A stretch of 64,000 nucleotides of DNA, from contig CM049316.1 in NCBI GenBank assembly GCA_026874595.1, forward strand, positions 77,843,676 to 77,907,675, read 5' to 3'. Positions 36,679-49,775 of this stretch are shown piece by piece; position 1 is the first letter of the stretch; every line of letters begins with the position of its first letter. The notes below the pieces were generated by a model that saw only the letters and a list, made by a program, of their open reading frames with translations, was not told where the DNA came from and made no database searches. This DNA is from Sipunculus nudus (lineage: Eukaryota > Annelida > Sipuncula > Golfingiida > Sipunculidae). The translations under genes and the position numbers were made by a program.

Positions 36679-39600
36679 TTTTTAGCTCAGCTGACTATAA
36701 GTCATCTGCGCTATAGTCATGGTCCATTGTCCGTCGTCCGTCCGTCTGTCTGTCCGTCCATCCGTCTGTCTGTCTGGTTGTCCGTCCGTAAGACTGGCAC
36801 GTTTCGACACTGTTGGACCTACGAATCTGAATTTCGGCATACAGTTAGATGTCCCCATAATCTCCTACCATGCCAAAAATTGGGTCAATAGGACTTCGTT
36901 CCTTTGAGATATTAAGGAAAAACCTCAATTTTTTATTAGAAATCTATTTTCACACTTCAGGACTGCCTAATATCAAAACCACTCATCTGGTTTTCTTCAT
37001 ATTTACCATAAATATTCCTCTATATAGTTCCTATGTACATGCCAGATGTTAAGTCAGTATTATATAATTTAAAAAAGTTATGGGCCCAAACATAATGGAC
37101 TTTGTAAAAAAATCGGGAAGATATTTGGTCACTTAAGACCAAAAGTGTTAAAGGTAGGGACTTTTTTTTCAGTAATACAACTTTAATTAATAAAAATTTA
37201 ATTGTATACCAAAAATTAGATCAAAATTTGTTAAATTTTTTTAAATATTGGCAAAAATATAAAATTGGTACCTTAAATTTTGCCCAACTTTGGCCATGGC
37301 ACGTTTTTTTCCTGTAAGTACTGTGGATTTAATTTTCACACCATGTATACATAAGGATTTAATCTGTAAAAATCTGAAATTTGAAAATAAAAGCTGCAAA
37401 ATTAGGCTAGTTATTGAATTTTTTTGGAGGCTCTTGTTGTATTCCCTTACATTGTCAGGCAGTCCTCTTTGATGACTGTAGGTCATTCAGTGCACATCTC
37501 TATGCTCCCCAGGCTGTTGACATAATTTTAGATGTCCCCAAAATCTCCTACCATACCGAAAATTGGGTCATTAGGACTTTGTTCCTTCGAGATATTAAGG
37601 AAAAAAACTCTGTTTTCCATTAAAAAAAAGCCATTGTTACACTTCAAGGCTGCCTAATATCAAAACCACTGATCTGTTTTTGATCTATTTACTAATCACA
37701 TTCTTTTATACATTTTGTATGAACATACCAAAAATTAGGTCAGTATTGGGTATTATTTTGAAGTTATGGGCCAAAACATAATGCAATTTTTTAAAAAATC
37801 AGGAAATATATTTACTCACCTAACATGAGAATTGCTGAACCTAGAGACTTTTTTTCAGGAATATAATTTTATTTAATCAAGATTCAATTGTTTACCCAAA
37901 TTAGATCTGAATTTTGCAAATTTTTCAAGTTATTAGCATAAATAAAAAATCAATACCTTAAATTTTGTCCAACTTTGGCACTGTTGATTTAATTTTCCCA
38001 GCATATATGCATAAGGATTTAATCTTTTAAAATCTGAACATTCAAAAGAAATTGATTGGAATGAATAGCTTTTATTCATGTTTTCATACACCATGTCAAG
38101 TGTTGTTTACATCTAGCCCACCTAGTAGTACAGCCTTCACTTGCATTATGTAACCCACCCCAGGCAGCTTACCTTGGCCCAGCTTGGCCACTACTAGCAG
38201 GCTTCCCCTTTGCCCTGCTCTCATCCCCCCCCAACTGGTGCATAAACTAGATGAATGTTATAATTTTTCTGTATTTTATTTTATTCTTGGACATGCTACA
38301 TTTTAGATTTTGTATTGTACCACCAGGGTTACAATGATTAAAGTGTACATTTAATTGTGTCCACAAAGTGGTGTATTGCTGTGAAAGTGTGGATGTTCAT
38401 GAGAAAAGTAATTCCTTACTTCAGAAGAGTAAAAACTTCACCAGGTGTGAAATTGACTATTAATTCCAGTAATTAATTAAAACTGGGATAGTAATTAGCA
38501 CAATGATATTGTTTGTCCCTCATTCAACCAACAGTGTGTATACTTTATTTGAAAAGATGTTTTATTTTATCAAATTTACTTTTATTTTATTTTGGTGAAT
38601 AAAATTAAGCATGTCCTGAAAACTCCAATGTGCAAAACTTTTTAATAGTGATTCAAGGAATATTCTTGTAGATGCCATGTTGTGGCATTATTTTCTTTTA
38701 AAATCAGTTTAAACATTTATGATTTAAAAATAATAAAATATATGTGTATGCATAATATGACCCAATGTTTTTTACTATATATATATAATGATTGCAACTT
38801 TTGCAACAATTCTAATATTTTAACTTTTATTTTCAGGTTTTTTAATTAAAAATTTATAAACCTGTTAATAAAAAAAAATGATTCAGATAAAAACTTCTTA
38901 ATGGAAAAAGTGGATCTGCTTAAAAAAATAGGATTATATTTAAACTTAAATGCATTATTCTCTTGAAAGTGAAATAAAGGTATTAGTCCATTCTGTCCAC
39001 TTGCCTGTTCAACTATAAATTTTCGTATGCAATACACTATCTCAAAACTTTTACTGTTTTTCTTCATGACAGTCTTGTCAGAGTATTAGTTTGCAATCAT
39101 ATATTTAGAACTTAACTATAACCAAGTAGGAGGGCCCCTTTCCTCTTAGCTTTTCATATTCTTATATAAATGAAAAACATTACAATAGAATATTTCTACA
39201 TCTACCTTCGTGCTGCCCTCACTTTTCCCTTCTCCGAACCCCATCCCAAAGTCAGCCTGAGTAAGCAAGAACAAGATGAATCAGATATATTCATACTTTA
39301 ATATTTTGTATAACTATTCGTCCATAGGTACCTATGTACATGCCAGAAATTATGTCAATATTGTGTAATATGTAGACATAGTGGGCATCACAATAATGTA
39401 CCTTGTCAAGACTAAAGAGTTATTGTGTCATACAGTCACATATTCATAAATCACTTCATCAGCATAGTTAATCATAACATCATATCTGTCAAATTGAACG
39501 CTTGCAGACTACCATACACATTAGATCCTTCAACAAATAGCCTTATCATCATTCTACTACTGCTTATTACTGCTGTCATTGCATTCATATTTGCTCAAAT

Positions 39601-39842
39601 ATATCACAATTTTCAACCCCTCCTAAATAAATAAAAAATAAACCACTTTATTTGACTCTATTAATCCATCAGTCAGGTAATTTCATTTATCATTTAATCA
39701 CATATTACATTACATTCCTTTATAATAGCCTAACATGTACATGATATTCATAAGCTTTATCGACTCGATATAGTATCACAGTGGAGAAACATTTATAGTC
39801 CAATCACGATCAGCTGAGCGCCGTGACCCATGGGTCCCTTGT
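36679..39842 (-). mobile_element. family A repeat, copy 5
   Basis: The largest copy (3.16 kb), on the minus strand. The + strand reads TTTTTAGCTCAGCTGACTAT at 36,679, then CCGTCCGTCTGTC repeats (36,733-36,789), and ends GACCCATGGGTCCCTTGTT at 39,842. Interior cassettes occur twice (GCACGTTTTTTTCC near 37,302 and a partial one near 37,970). The part 38.05-39.2 kb matches copy 1 in reverse, including the AACTAGATGAAT and AAGTAGGAGGGC phrases. About 600 bases at 39.2-39.8 kb have no counterpart in copy 1. It lies inside the presumed TWSG1 intron 1. Confidence 0.85.
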
Positions 39843-40519
39843 TATTAGTCTGGTAGGCGTACATGAGTCATGATGTAAGTTGTACAAAGAAATGACCTGC
39901 AACAACAATATATCCCAAGGCATCAAAAATATTTGTGATTGACAGCCGGTAATCTTAACATTATGCTGTGAGTGATCAATTATCAAAAACAGTATATGTA
40001 AAAAAACCCAAAGTGTAAATCACATCTTTAGTGTAACCAGACATTTCCTGTGCTGTGTACAAGTTTGCTATCATTCAGTAACCTTTATGAGACATGCTTT
40101 TATACATGCAGTCTGAAATTCAACAAATCATTATCAGTATGCTGAGTAAAAATTTTTCTCACACATGGTAGGTGTTGTTTGAAAGTACAAAAATATCTGA
40201 CAGTTTGTCTTGTTTATATTAAGTCACGGCATTCCATTAATGTAGGCCATGGGGTATTGTTAGGAATAATGAAAATATTTGCATCCTCGTCAAGCCTTAC
40301 AATGTTTTCTCAACATTACAAAGCATGGCACTCTGACAGGTTGATAGGCTGTTTTTTGTCAGTGGGGCAAAATGATGCAAGAGTCACTAAAGGTGTCAGG
40401 CTGATATCCTGATTCTGTCATATATCCTTTTTGTAATTCAGATATTATACATGTATGTAAAATTATGTACATTCAGAAAAAAATTACAATATCAATATTA
40501 CTTCTGTTTATCTTTACAG
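39843..40519 (+). other. probable TWSG1 intron 1, right end
   Basis: No repeats or coding signal until the splice acceptor CTGTTTATCTTTACAG, which ends at 40,519. Confidence 0.6.
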
Positions 40520-40534
40520 ACGACACCTTCAGTC

Positions 40535-43500
40535 ATGGGTTACTACAATTTGCTGGCACTGCCAGTGTTCCTTGTGCTGCTTTATGTGACGAGCTATGGA
40601 AATGTTGAGGGCTGCAATGAGGCTGTCTGTGGCAGCATGGTCAGCAAGTGTCTCCTGCTGAAGTCATGCGAGTGTGATATGACGGACAAGTCCAACTGTA
40701 CCTGCTGCAGACACTGTCATAAATGTCTGGCCAAACTCTACACTGAATGCTGTTCATGTGTAGGTAAGTGTGCTGCAGACATTGTCATAAATGTCTGGAC
40801 AAAATGTACACAGCTGTTTATATGAAAGTAAGTATGTTGCAGACATAATAAATGTCTGGCCAAACCTTGCACATTCCTGGGTCATGCTGCAGATACAGTC
40901 ATTGTAGAAATACAAGTAGCAGAATAAGGGATTAAGGGTATCCTCAACAGAATTGTTAATCTATTTCTGTTAATCTATTAAAGCTCCCCATCTTTCATGA
41001 AGTCAGCATAACTATGCAAGTATTATCAAAGTGAAAGGTTTATGACCATCTGATTAAAAGATGAAGAAGGTAGGAAATCATTTCAGGATATAATACAGAT
41101 GATATCGATAAATAGCAGCAGCACTTTCACTTTCATTTTCAAATACTAATATACTAATTTTATATGATTGCTCTGATGGACAATTTGAGCTGAACCTAGC
41201 TATAATCTGTCTGTATTTTGTAACAATTTAATATCATCCACAGTAGTTGATGGATGTTTCCCTCCTCTTCAGGAATGTGTCCTCATCCAGACCCTAAGGA
41301 GGAGTTTGAAAAGCTGAGCACAGTCGAGCAGCTGACAGACCCTGTTCCTGAGCTGTTTAATGTCCTGACGGAGGAAGACGATGCACTGGGCCGCTGGAAG
41401 CCGTACACGTACCCGGCCCATCATGATCTGCTGTACTTCAGACCCGGACACACGGCAGACATGGACGTCATTATCAGAGGTACAGACCCTGTGTTTACTC
41501 TCCAAGTTAAAGTAGGTTTGATGGTAAAGGCCAGGCTTTAAGTATATACGAATAAGGCAAAATGACAAAAAAACTTCTTTAAACTTCAGAGAATCACTTA
41601 ATGTCTTAAATGCACGTTTTCCTGTTCTTGTGCAGATAAGATCTGAAATCAAGAAGGTTTGGTAAAAAAGGCTTCTGTTGACTAAGGGTAGAATACAGGA
41701 CTCAGTGTCAGTAGATAGTGACTTCAGGTCTCAGCTGAGGCGGTGAGATTTTTCATGTTCAGTCCCCACCCAGTGTGAGAGCTCTGGAGGCTTAATGGGA
41801 AAGCCTACCCCATAGCCATGTCTCACTGGCAAAATTTTTGGTTTTATTCAGTTGTATGACCAAGTCATGGTAACCATTGCACACACAGGGCTCACAGGCG
41901 CAGTAGTCACTGGGCCTGGTTAACACCAGGCCCAATAATGAGAGAAAACGTGAGCTTGTGCCCTGTCATGTAGTTTGGTCCAGAACCAGAATGGAATTCT
42001 TCAGATATAAATACTTACCGTAAAATCTCCACTTAAAACCGCGGTTTAATCAAGAAATTCAAAATCTTTAAATCATGTTGTTTTCCTGAAAGCACTGTGC
42101 GGTTTATACTAGAAGGGTTTCCTGATTGTCTTCCTGACATACATTGTTTTGGGCCCGCGAGTGGGCGATCATATGGCGACTTTCAAAGGCCGCCCTTATA
42201 GCAGCAGTCTCGCATGCATGGGAGCCGTGTGTAAACGTATTATTTACGATTATTTGTTATTTGTAAATTAAATATTGCTGATTATCTTTCGTGCGATATA
42301 TAACTTGTTATAAAAATCTTGGTAATTGTCACCAAATAATACGTTTATAACACCCCCGCTGTAACACATAGCGGCCCACTTCGTTTGGCATGGTCAAGCA
42401 AAATTGAAATAAATGTCTACATTAAACCCATTTGCGGCATTATTTAGCAACAATTATTTGTTTAAAACATAAAATAAATAAAAAGCTGACATCGTAAAGA
42501 GTCACACAGTGGCGGACGATCGTTTTAAAACGAAGTTTGAGTGCCGCCATGTGCTGAAACACCCCGGTATTCTGCTAAGAATATATTAACGGCTGTACGC
42601 GGTGGGTGGTAAACAGAACAGCCACCTATTCCGTCCCAGTGTGCCTTGCGGGAACGCTGCCTTGATAAGATGGCTCCCCGCACGGAAACTTGCTTAAGGA
42701 AAAAAACTTGCTTACCTCGACTGGCCACTTTAATTTTACTTTAAAATCACTCGTTTTCACGTGTCATGTTTCCTATACCTCCTATACGTGCATATCTCCA
42801 CAAGGTAAATTCAGTTATTTTTTATATTAAGTTAAGTTGACCAGCGATGTTTTCAAACGCATCAACAAACTTTGACATGGAGCGATGTCAACGTATGATG
42901 TGACGATGATAATACCGAAGTAACCGGTATGAAAATGATTAGAATCTTCCGAGTAATTTAAGAAAATAGAATTTTCATCATAGATTAAGATTTCAAAATA
43001 TTACCTTTAGAATTAAAATATACAGTGACTTGAAACTGACCAGCAGAATATTTTTTTTCCAAAATATAATGGGAAATAAGTAGCAAACAAGAATACGGCA
43101 CGGCATATAAAATCTGTATAAACACGCAGAGGTTCACCGGCCCTTACATCTTCCCAAACTCTATGCATGAGTGAACCTGCAAAAAAGTGTTTGATGTGTT
43201 TAAATAAAATGCCCAAGGATTTTTATAGTGGACAGGAATGGCCGTGTCTCAACCTACGTGTGTTGATTTCTAGAGGATAGCTTGATTGTGTCTTATGTCA
43301 AATCATTCCGTAGCGAAAGTTGGTGCGGTTTTAAAGGGGGGTTCTTAGTATTTGAGCCCCTCACGGTGTCTCACCTGGGATTTTGGCAAAGTCTGGGTGC
43401 GGTTTTTATCGGACGTGCGGTTTTAAGTGGAGATTTTACAGTAGTTAAGCTAACATTAAGCAAATGGAGGCATTTACCTTCAATAAAAAAATATAATAAA

Positions 43501-44381
43501 AATGGTTTGGTAATACCTTATAATTCTTATTATATCGTCTCCCTACAAATTCCATAGACAAAGTCATCAGAAGGTGGTGTATTTGTCCATTAAACAAATG
43601 TATCATTAAAAAAAATCTCATTCATTGACTTGGGGATTGAGTTTTAAGTCCAATTTAATTGTTGACATGTTTCCTAACAAACAGTCAGAATAAATGACAA
43701 AATCCATTTATTTTGACATTTCAAGATTGATTTCTAATCTTATGAGCTTTTCTGACTTAATTTCATGATGAGCTGTAGGAGCGGTCTGTTGTATGTTCAT
43801 TGTCTTCATCATCAGATCGTCCAGCCAACTGTCAGTCTCCTCTAGAAAAGCTCAGACCTGGGAGGGTTATATACATTGTAAAGTCCTAATCGTTTGGTAA
43901 CTTTGATTAATTATAATTTTAATTAAATTATATTTATAATTTGGTCTTAATTAGCCTATTTTAATTTAAATTTTTTATTTTATTAAAATGATATTGCAGC
44001 TGAGTTTTACATGTTTCAGGTGCAGATGGCAGTGAGCAGCGTATACGACACGGCCAGTTCCCGAACACTGATGGAATGAACTGTACAGTGGCCTACATGT
44101 CACAGTGTATGCCCCTGAATAAATGTAAAAAATCCTGTAAATCCATGGGTGCAGCGCGTTATCGTTGGTTCCATGAACATGGCTGCTGTGAGTGTATAGG
44201 GAGTACGTGCCTGGATTACGGTAAAGGCGAGGCACTCTGTATGAAGTGTCCTCTACCCCAGGAGGAGGAGGAGGAAGAGGAAGTCACCAATGAAATGGAA
44301 GATGGGATAGATGATGGGATAGATGGCCTTGCCAAGAATGGAATAATGGAAGACTCTCCAGCTGCATTGGATCAAAATTGA
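40535..44381 (+). CDS. Twisted gastrulation (TWSG1), secreted BMP modulator
   Basis: Three coding exons: 40,535-40,763, 41,273-41,479 and 44,020-44,381, 798 nt in all, giving 265 residues. Acceptors end TCTTTACAG, CTCCTCTTCAG and ATGTTTCAG; donors are GTAAGT and GTACAG; both internal introns are phase 1. The exon at 40,520 starts with 15 nt of 5' UTR. Residues 1-26 are a signal peptide (hydrophobic core LLALPVFLVLLYV). Residues 27-80 hold the N-terminal Cys-rich region, including CTCCRHCHKC and ECCSCVG. Residues 165-225 hold the C-terminal domain with SCKSMGAARYRWFHEHGCCE and CxxC. N54 and N166 are N-glycosylation sequons. In animals TSG binds BMPs with chordin and tunes BMP gradients outside the cell. 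Unusually, residues 226-265 form an acidic tail that starts with seven Glu; vertebrate proteins end soon after the last CxxC. Intron 3 contains a pogo-like MITE. Confidence 0.95.
40703..40900 (+). repeat. exon-derived tandem duplicates in TWSG1 intron
   Basis: The last 60 bases of coding exon 1 and its donor (TGCTGCAGACACTGTCATAA at 40,703, donor at 40,764) are copied directly downstream at 40,771, where TGCTGCAGACATTGTCATAA runs on to AAAGTAAGT. They recur more degenerately at 40,835 (TGTTGCAGAC) and 40,885 (TGCTGCAGAT). The offsets are 68, 64 and 50 bases. Copies after the first are broken by stops, so they are not extra coding exons, but they do bring extra donor-like sequences. Confidence 0.85.
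42018..43441. mobile_element. pogo/Tigger-like MITE, 1.42 kb
   Basis: The left end CCGTAAAATCTCCACTTAAA and the reverse complement of the right end CTGTAAAATCTCCACTTAAA continue identically into ACCGC, so about 24 of 25 positions match. The element is bounded by TA on both sides (42,016-42,017 and 43,442-43,443), as expected for a Tc1/mariner-superfamily target duplication. It is noticeably more GC- and CpG-rich than the intron around it. No transposase frame is visible. The 67-codon minus-strand frame at 42,525-42,728 has no known domain. Confidence 0.85.
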
Positions 44382-45058
44382 TTTATGCAAATTAGATTCA
44401 TCAAGGCCTTGCATTAATTCAAAAAGAATATTTACATATCATTTGCATTTATATTTATGCAAATGAGACTTTATTGCCTGACACTAAACTATATACCAGT
44501 GGTATTAACAGCCTCTGGTAGGTGTGACAGTGTTACAAGCTGCTGAGTACTTAGTCTTTTTCAGATGTTTAATCTCTTTAATTTTATTGAAACTCTGTGA
44601 CCCATCCTGCAGCAAAGTTCAATGATATGTTGATGTTAACATTATGGAGGGGGTTTATACTGGTAAGTTCAAGTAAAACTGGTTGTCTAAAATGCTACTG
44701 ATACAGTAGACTTTTACATTTAATGTTTTTTAGTCGAGTGAAAATATGCTGCAGGAATTTTATTGTGCAGATATGAATGTAAATGTTTCTGTGGTTGTTG
44801 CAAGAACAGCTGTCTTTCAGGTTGTGCACTTTAAATAAGATATGTAATCAGTAGTCCAAGAGTTCTTCATTAATTCTTATCAATAATACTAATTTTCTTT
44901 CTTTTCAGAATGTACCAATGTTACATGTCATAGACCCTCTTTTGTGTTACAACAGCCAAGCACTTCTTACACTCTGCTTGGCTGTAGAATTTAAGGTGCT
45001 ATACCTAATGGTGAGAATCTCATAGTTAATCATTACAAGAATAAATTATCTAAATAAA
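44382..45058 (+). promoter_or_regulatory. TWSG1 3' UTR with poly(A) signals
   Basis: The first canonical AATAAA hexamers after the stop codon are at 45,040-45,045 and 45,053-45,058, which would give a 3' UTR of about 670 bases. Two short near-repeats of an ATTTGCAT/ATGCAAATGAG type occur near 44,388 and 44,450. The true cleavage site cannot be read from the sequence alone. Confidence 0.45.
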
Positions 45059-47102
45059 AATTTAAATAGAAATTAGGTGGTGAGATAAAAAAATGTATGC
45101 AGATGTGTTATTGCTTAAATTTACAATGTATTTTGCCTTTCAAAACAATTTGTAAAAAGAAGGCAACATTGGCAAAGATATTCTAAATCATTTTAATTAT
45201 TTAACAAACTGTGAACATTTTTTCATTGATTCAGTAAGTAACAGATGAAGCCTTTCCTTAAGTGTTACACCTTGATTAGCTGTCTGACTTCTTGCTGCAG
45301 CGTATTTTGTATCAAAATATTCATATATTGCTTGCTAGACCTTGATGTTAGCATATCATGTGTTCACTTACCAGGATACGTGCCTCAAATGTGTTCTTTA
45401 ATATCCAGTATTTTTATTTTTCCTTTAAAATTGGATGGATATAGATCAGTCTTTCATCAGAGCCACCTATACTTTGTTCCACTGTGGGGTTCCCAATACC
45501 CGCTGAAATTCAGTGGTCATTCTCTCGTACGTTATATTATCACACAATTTGCACTACTGTGAAGAGTCACAAGGAGTTTCATCAGTGAGATGGAGATCTG
45601 GTGAAAGATTGATATTAATGCATTTCTAAGATAATTTGTAAGGTACTGGTATAGTTTCCCTTTATTCTTGATAATTTATAGGCATATGTTTCATTCTTTC
45701 ATTGCAGCTTACTTTTTGGAATTTATCTTCCAATTTATATAAAAAATAATATCATATCTCAGTGGGTGCCCCTCAGTGGAACAGACAAAAATACTGAGGA
45801 AGTTAAACAAGTGTGCCTTACACTTCATAGAGAGACATATGGCTGTGTTTAAATATTAACTTTTTATATATCTTTACATTGATATTTGTTTAATTGCACA
45901 CATATTGAAAACCAAGAACAAAGTACAGTATAGATTTTTAAGCTCAGTAATATTTCCTCAAAAAATCACCTGCTTTAGTTGCCATGGCAACCGCAGAGTG
46001 ACTGTTTGTAAGGCAGGTGGTTGGCTGTTACAGCACTGTTTATTGACTGTCGCAGGTTATAGTGGTGCTGCAGGTGAAAATGGGTAAACAAGACTATGCA
46101 AAGCTGATAATGGTGCTCATTAACATATTCATAATGTCAATATTCGTATTCCTAATGGATGTATCTATAGTGTCAAGCTGGGATTCCATATGCATGTCAT
46201 GCAGCATGTGGAATGTGTGTTGAGAGATTTCATGTGTACCAGCACAGCAACATGTATATTTACTATATGTCAGTCCTGGATACCAGCAAAAATCACTACA
46301 ATACATTCATTTTGCCAGATTCCATGTGCCAGATAATTGCATGTTGAACCGTACTTTATTTAATAAGCATCTGTTTTTAACTACATGCCTGATCTCCATT
46401 CCATGCAAATGGAATCTTAACAAGTGCTTTGTTCCTGATCCCCTTCAGGCTTTGGGGGAAGGATCTGAATTGAAGACCTTCAGCCAAGACATCATCACCT
46501 TTATATTCATTATCACCCAAGACCAAGCAATACAGACAACATAGTACTAATCTATGCAATTTAACATTGTTTTGACCCAGAAATATTTATACAACAAATT
46601 AATAAAAAAAATTATAAAAGGTTTTGTCATTTTGCATGTAAAATGTGAAAAAAAATGTTTATTTTTTAGTTTTAATTAATGCCACCTTTCAGTACAGTTC
46701 TTGAAAACACATTTAAATCCATCTTTCAGATATTAATAGAGAATATAATTATTATGGAAAGTATATTGAATAATGATCAGTCATTTTATTTATCCTTGAA
46801 TTTTAAATCGAGAGTTGTAATTGCACTGTCTTGCTGGTAGTCCTGACTTTTATATTATGGATTATCATGACCATCTTCCAGTGCCTTATGGGTAATATGT
46901 AGTGCTGTGTGGGTAATCAGGATTCTCATGCAAAGCCTTCTGGGTATCAGGCAGACATTGATTCATAAATAAATCCACTCCTTAAGACATGATATAGAAC
47001 AAGGTTATAATTTATTTTACAGTTACCAGTAGGTTGTGAGGTATATGACATGGTGTTTACTGTCTGGGTGTAAACATGAGTTATACAGTATATTAGAGTT
47101 AT

Positions 47103-47105
<3 letters not shown>
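45059..47105. other. no gene seen
   Basis: Short frames only. The 105-codon frame at 45,245-45,562 is rich in Leu, Ile, Ser and Cys and has no recognisable domain; it may be chance. Confidence 0.45.

Positions 47106-47165
<60 letters not shown>
47106..47165. repeat. (TA)n microsatellite
   Basis: About 60 bases of uninterrupted TA, seven bases before the end of family A copy 6. Confidence 0.95.
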
Positions 47166-47168
<3 letters not shown>

Positions 47169-47171
47169 AGG

Positions 47172-49775
47172 TTTTTAGCTCAGCTGACTATAAGTCATCT
47201 GAGCTATAGTCGTGGTCCATTGTCCGTCGTCCGTCCGTCCGTCCGTCCGTCCGTCCGTAGATGTGGCACGTTTTCAAACCGTAAGACCTAGGAATCCAAA
47301 ATTCAGCATAATGTTAGATGTCCCCAAGATCTCCTACCAAGCCGAAAACTGGGTCTTTGCGACTTCATTCCTTTGAGAAATTAAGGAAAAACCTCAATTT
47401 TTTATTAAAAACCTATTTTCACACTTTAGGACTGCCTAATATCAAAACCACTCATCTGTTTTTCCTCTTATTTCCTATAAATAATCCTCTATATAATTCC
47501 TATGTACATGCCAGAAATTAGGTCTGTATTATTTAATTTAAAAAAGTTATGGGCCCAAACATAATGCATTTTGTAAATAATCAGGAAAGAAATTTTATCA
47601 ATTAACACAAAACTTGTTAAAGCTAAGCACTTTTTTTCCAGTAATATTACATTTATTAATCAAAATGAAATTGTATACCCAAAATTAGATCAAAATCTTT
47701 TAAATTTTTAAAAATATTAGCAAAAATAAAAAATTGGTACCTTAAATTTTGCCCAACTTTGACCATGGCACGTTTTTTTGCTGTAACTGCTGTGGATTTA
47801 ATTTTCACAGCATGTTTTTGTTAGCATTTCAACTGTTAACACCAAAAATTTGAAACCAGTTGATCAAAAACTGTAGATTTTATTCAAGTTTTCAAGCACC
47901 ATGTCACATATTGCTAGTGTTATGCAGTTTGCTAGAGCTCAGCTCTCGAGCTACAGCTCTGAGTTCCTTAAATTTGGCATACAGTTAGATTTCTCCAAAA
48001 TCCCCTACCATGCCAAGAATTTGGTCACTAGGACTTAATTCCTTCGAGATATCAATGAAAAACTTCATTTTTTTCATTAAAAACCCAATGTTACACTTTA
48101 AGACTGCCTAATATCAAAACCACTGATCTGACTTTGATCATATATAATATACATATTTTTCTATACATTCACTATGCACATGCCAGAAATGATGTCAGTA
48201 TTGTGTATTTTTTTTAAGTTATGGGCCCAAACATAATGCACTTTGTAAAAAATCAAGAAATATATTTACTCCCTTAACAAGGGCATTGCTGAAGCTGGAG
48301 ATTTTTTTTGTCAGGGATGTAACATTATTTAATCAAGATTCAATTGAATACCCAAAATAAGTTCTGAATTTTTCAAATTTTATAAGTTATTAGTATAAAT
48401 ATAAAATTAGTACCTTAAATTTTGCCCAACTGTGACCATGGCGCGTTTGTTTCCCGTGAGCACTGTTGATATAATTTTCATATCATGCACACATAAGGAT
48501 TTCAGCTTTTTAGTTTAGAAAGCTGAAAGAAATTTGCCGAATATTGTAGCTTTTATTAATGTTTTTTATGAGACCCTGTCAGACTTTGGCTCCCTCCAGC
48601 CCCTCTTGAGTCACCTGTATGTTGACCTTGTTGACCTTTCATCAAATTATGCACGCTTGAGGGGAGAATCCAGGCAGCTTATGGCCAGCCACAGTTGATC
48701 CAGGTGTTCAACCCAACTCATCTAGTAGTTTTAACCAACAACATAACAATAAACAATAAATTAATAAATTTTTATTGGTTTTTAATAACAAATTAAAGAA
48801 AAATAGAAAAGGAATTTGTTAGTTTATAATAACAGGAAATTAACTTGCAGTTACTGATGATATAAGAATCTTGTATTGATGGGTAGAATGTCACATATTC
48901 CAAATAACACCATGCAGTCACCTATGGCATTTTTCAGTTCATTTTTAATGATAAAGAAGTAAATCATATTATTCATTACTAATCATTAAGGATTATATGA
49001 AGGAAATTAATGATAGACAAAGATGCAGTTGATAATATTAATCTAGATTCCTACTGTGTCTAGTGTGTACATTGATGTGAAATTAGTCCAAAATGAATTT
49101 TTTACAGTTATTTTTTAATATAAATAAAAGCCATAAAACCAGGTACTTATGATCATTATTTAAATATGTGAATTTTGTATATTCTGGATTCTCAACAGCA
49201 TTGTTTGGTGAAAACTGAATAAATACCAGACATGGTGCGAATACTTTGTAATTGTATTTAAATACGAATATGATTATGTACTCCATTATAAAATTTCTTG
49301 CATAAAGAATGGGAATTCAGGTAAAAATGAAAGTATATGAATACTCGTGCAAATACTTTCAAAATGTATTCATGAATATATTCTTTAATATTATTTTAAT
49401 AATCATATCAGTTATATTTCATTTTAAAAAATCATATGATTCTCTTATTATTTTTAATAAAAATTATATTTGGGACAATATTTGTAATTTTTTTAATAAA
49501 TAGTTAAACTCTTATATTATATGTTCTGCTTATAAGTTATATGGCCAAGTCAAAATCTGTGTGACAGTAGTACTCCATTTGTTAATAAAATAAATGAAAT
49601 CAATCCTCTTCCCTGTCTCCAAAGGTACTATCAAAATCATACATAAGCTAAACAACAACAACTCATAATACAGCTTATATTTATTACCACACAAAGCCAG
49701 CATGTGCCTCATTTCTAAATAATATTTTTTTATCATATATAACAGCTGAGCGTCGTGACCCATAGGTCCCTTGTT
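47172..49775 (-). mobile_element. family A repeat, copy 6
   Basis: A 2.60-kb minus-strand copy that begins TTTTTAGCTCAGCTGACTAT, has CCGTCCGTCC repeats (47,225-47,260) and ends GACCCATAGGTCCCTTGTT. By eye it is about 97-98% identical to copy 4 (26,701-29,332) over its unique left half, including the duplicated interior cassette. The main visible length difference is a shorter GGAC/GTCC microsatellite. The two must be recent relatives or the products of gene conversion. Confidence 0.9.

Noticed and set aside
42525-42728. Transposase remnant inside the pogo-like MITE
   Set aside because: The frame has no helix-turn-helix or DDE pattern, and the element is too short for a transposase gene.
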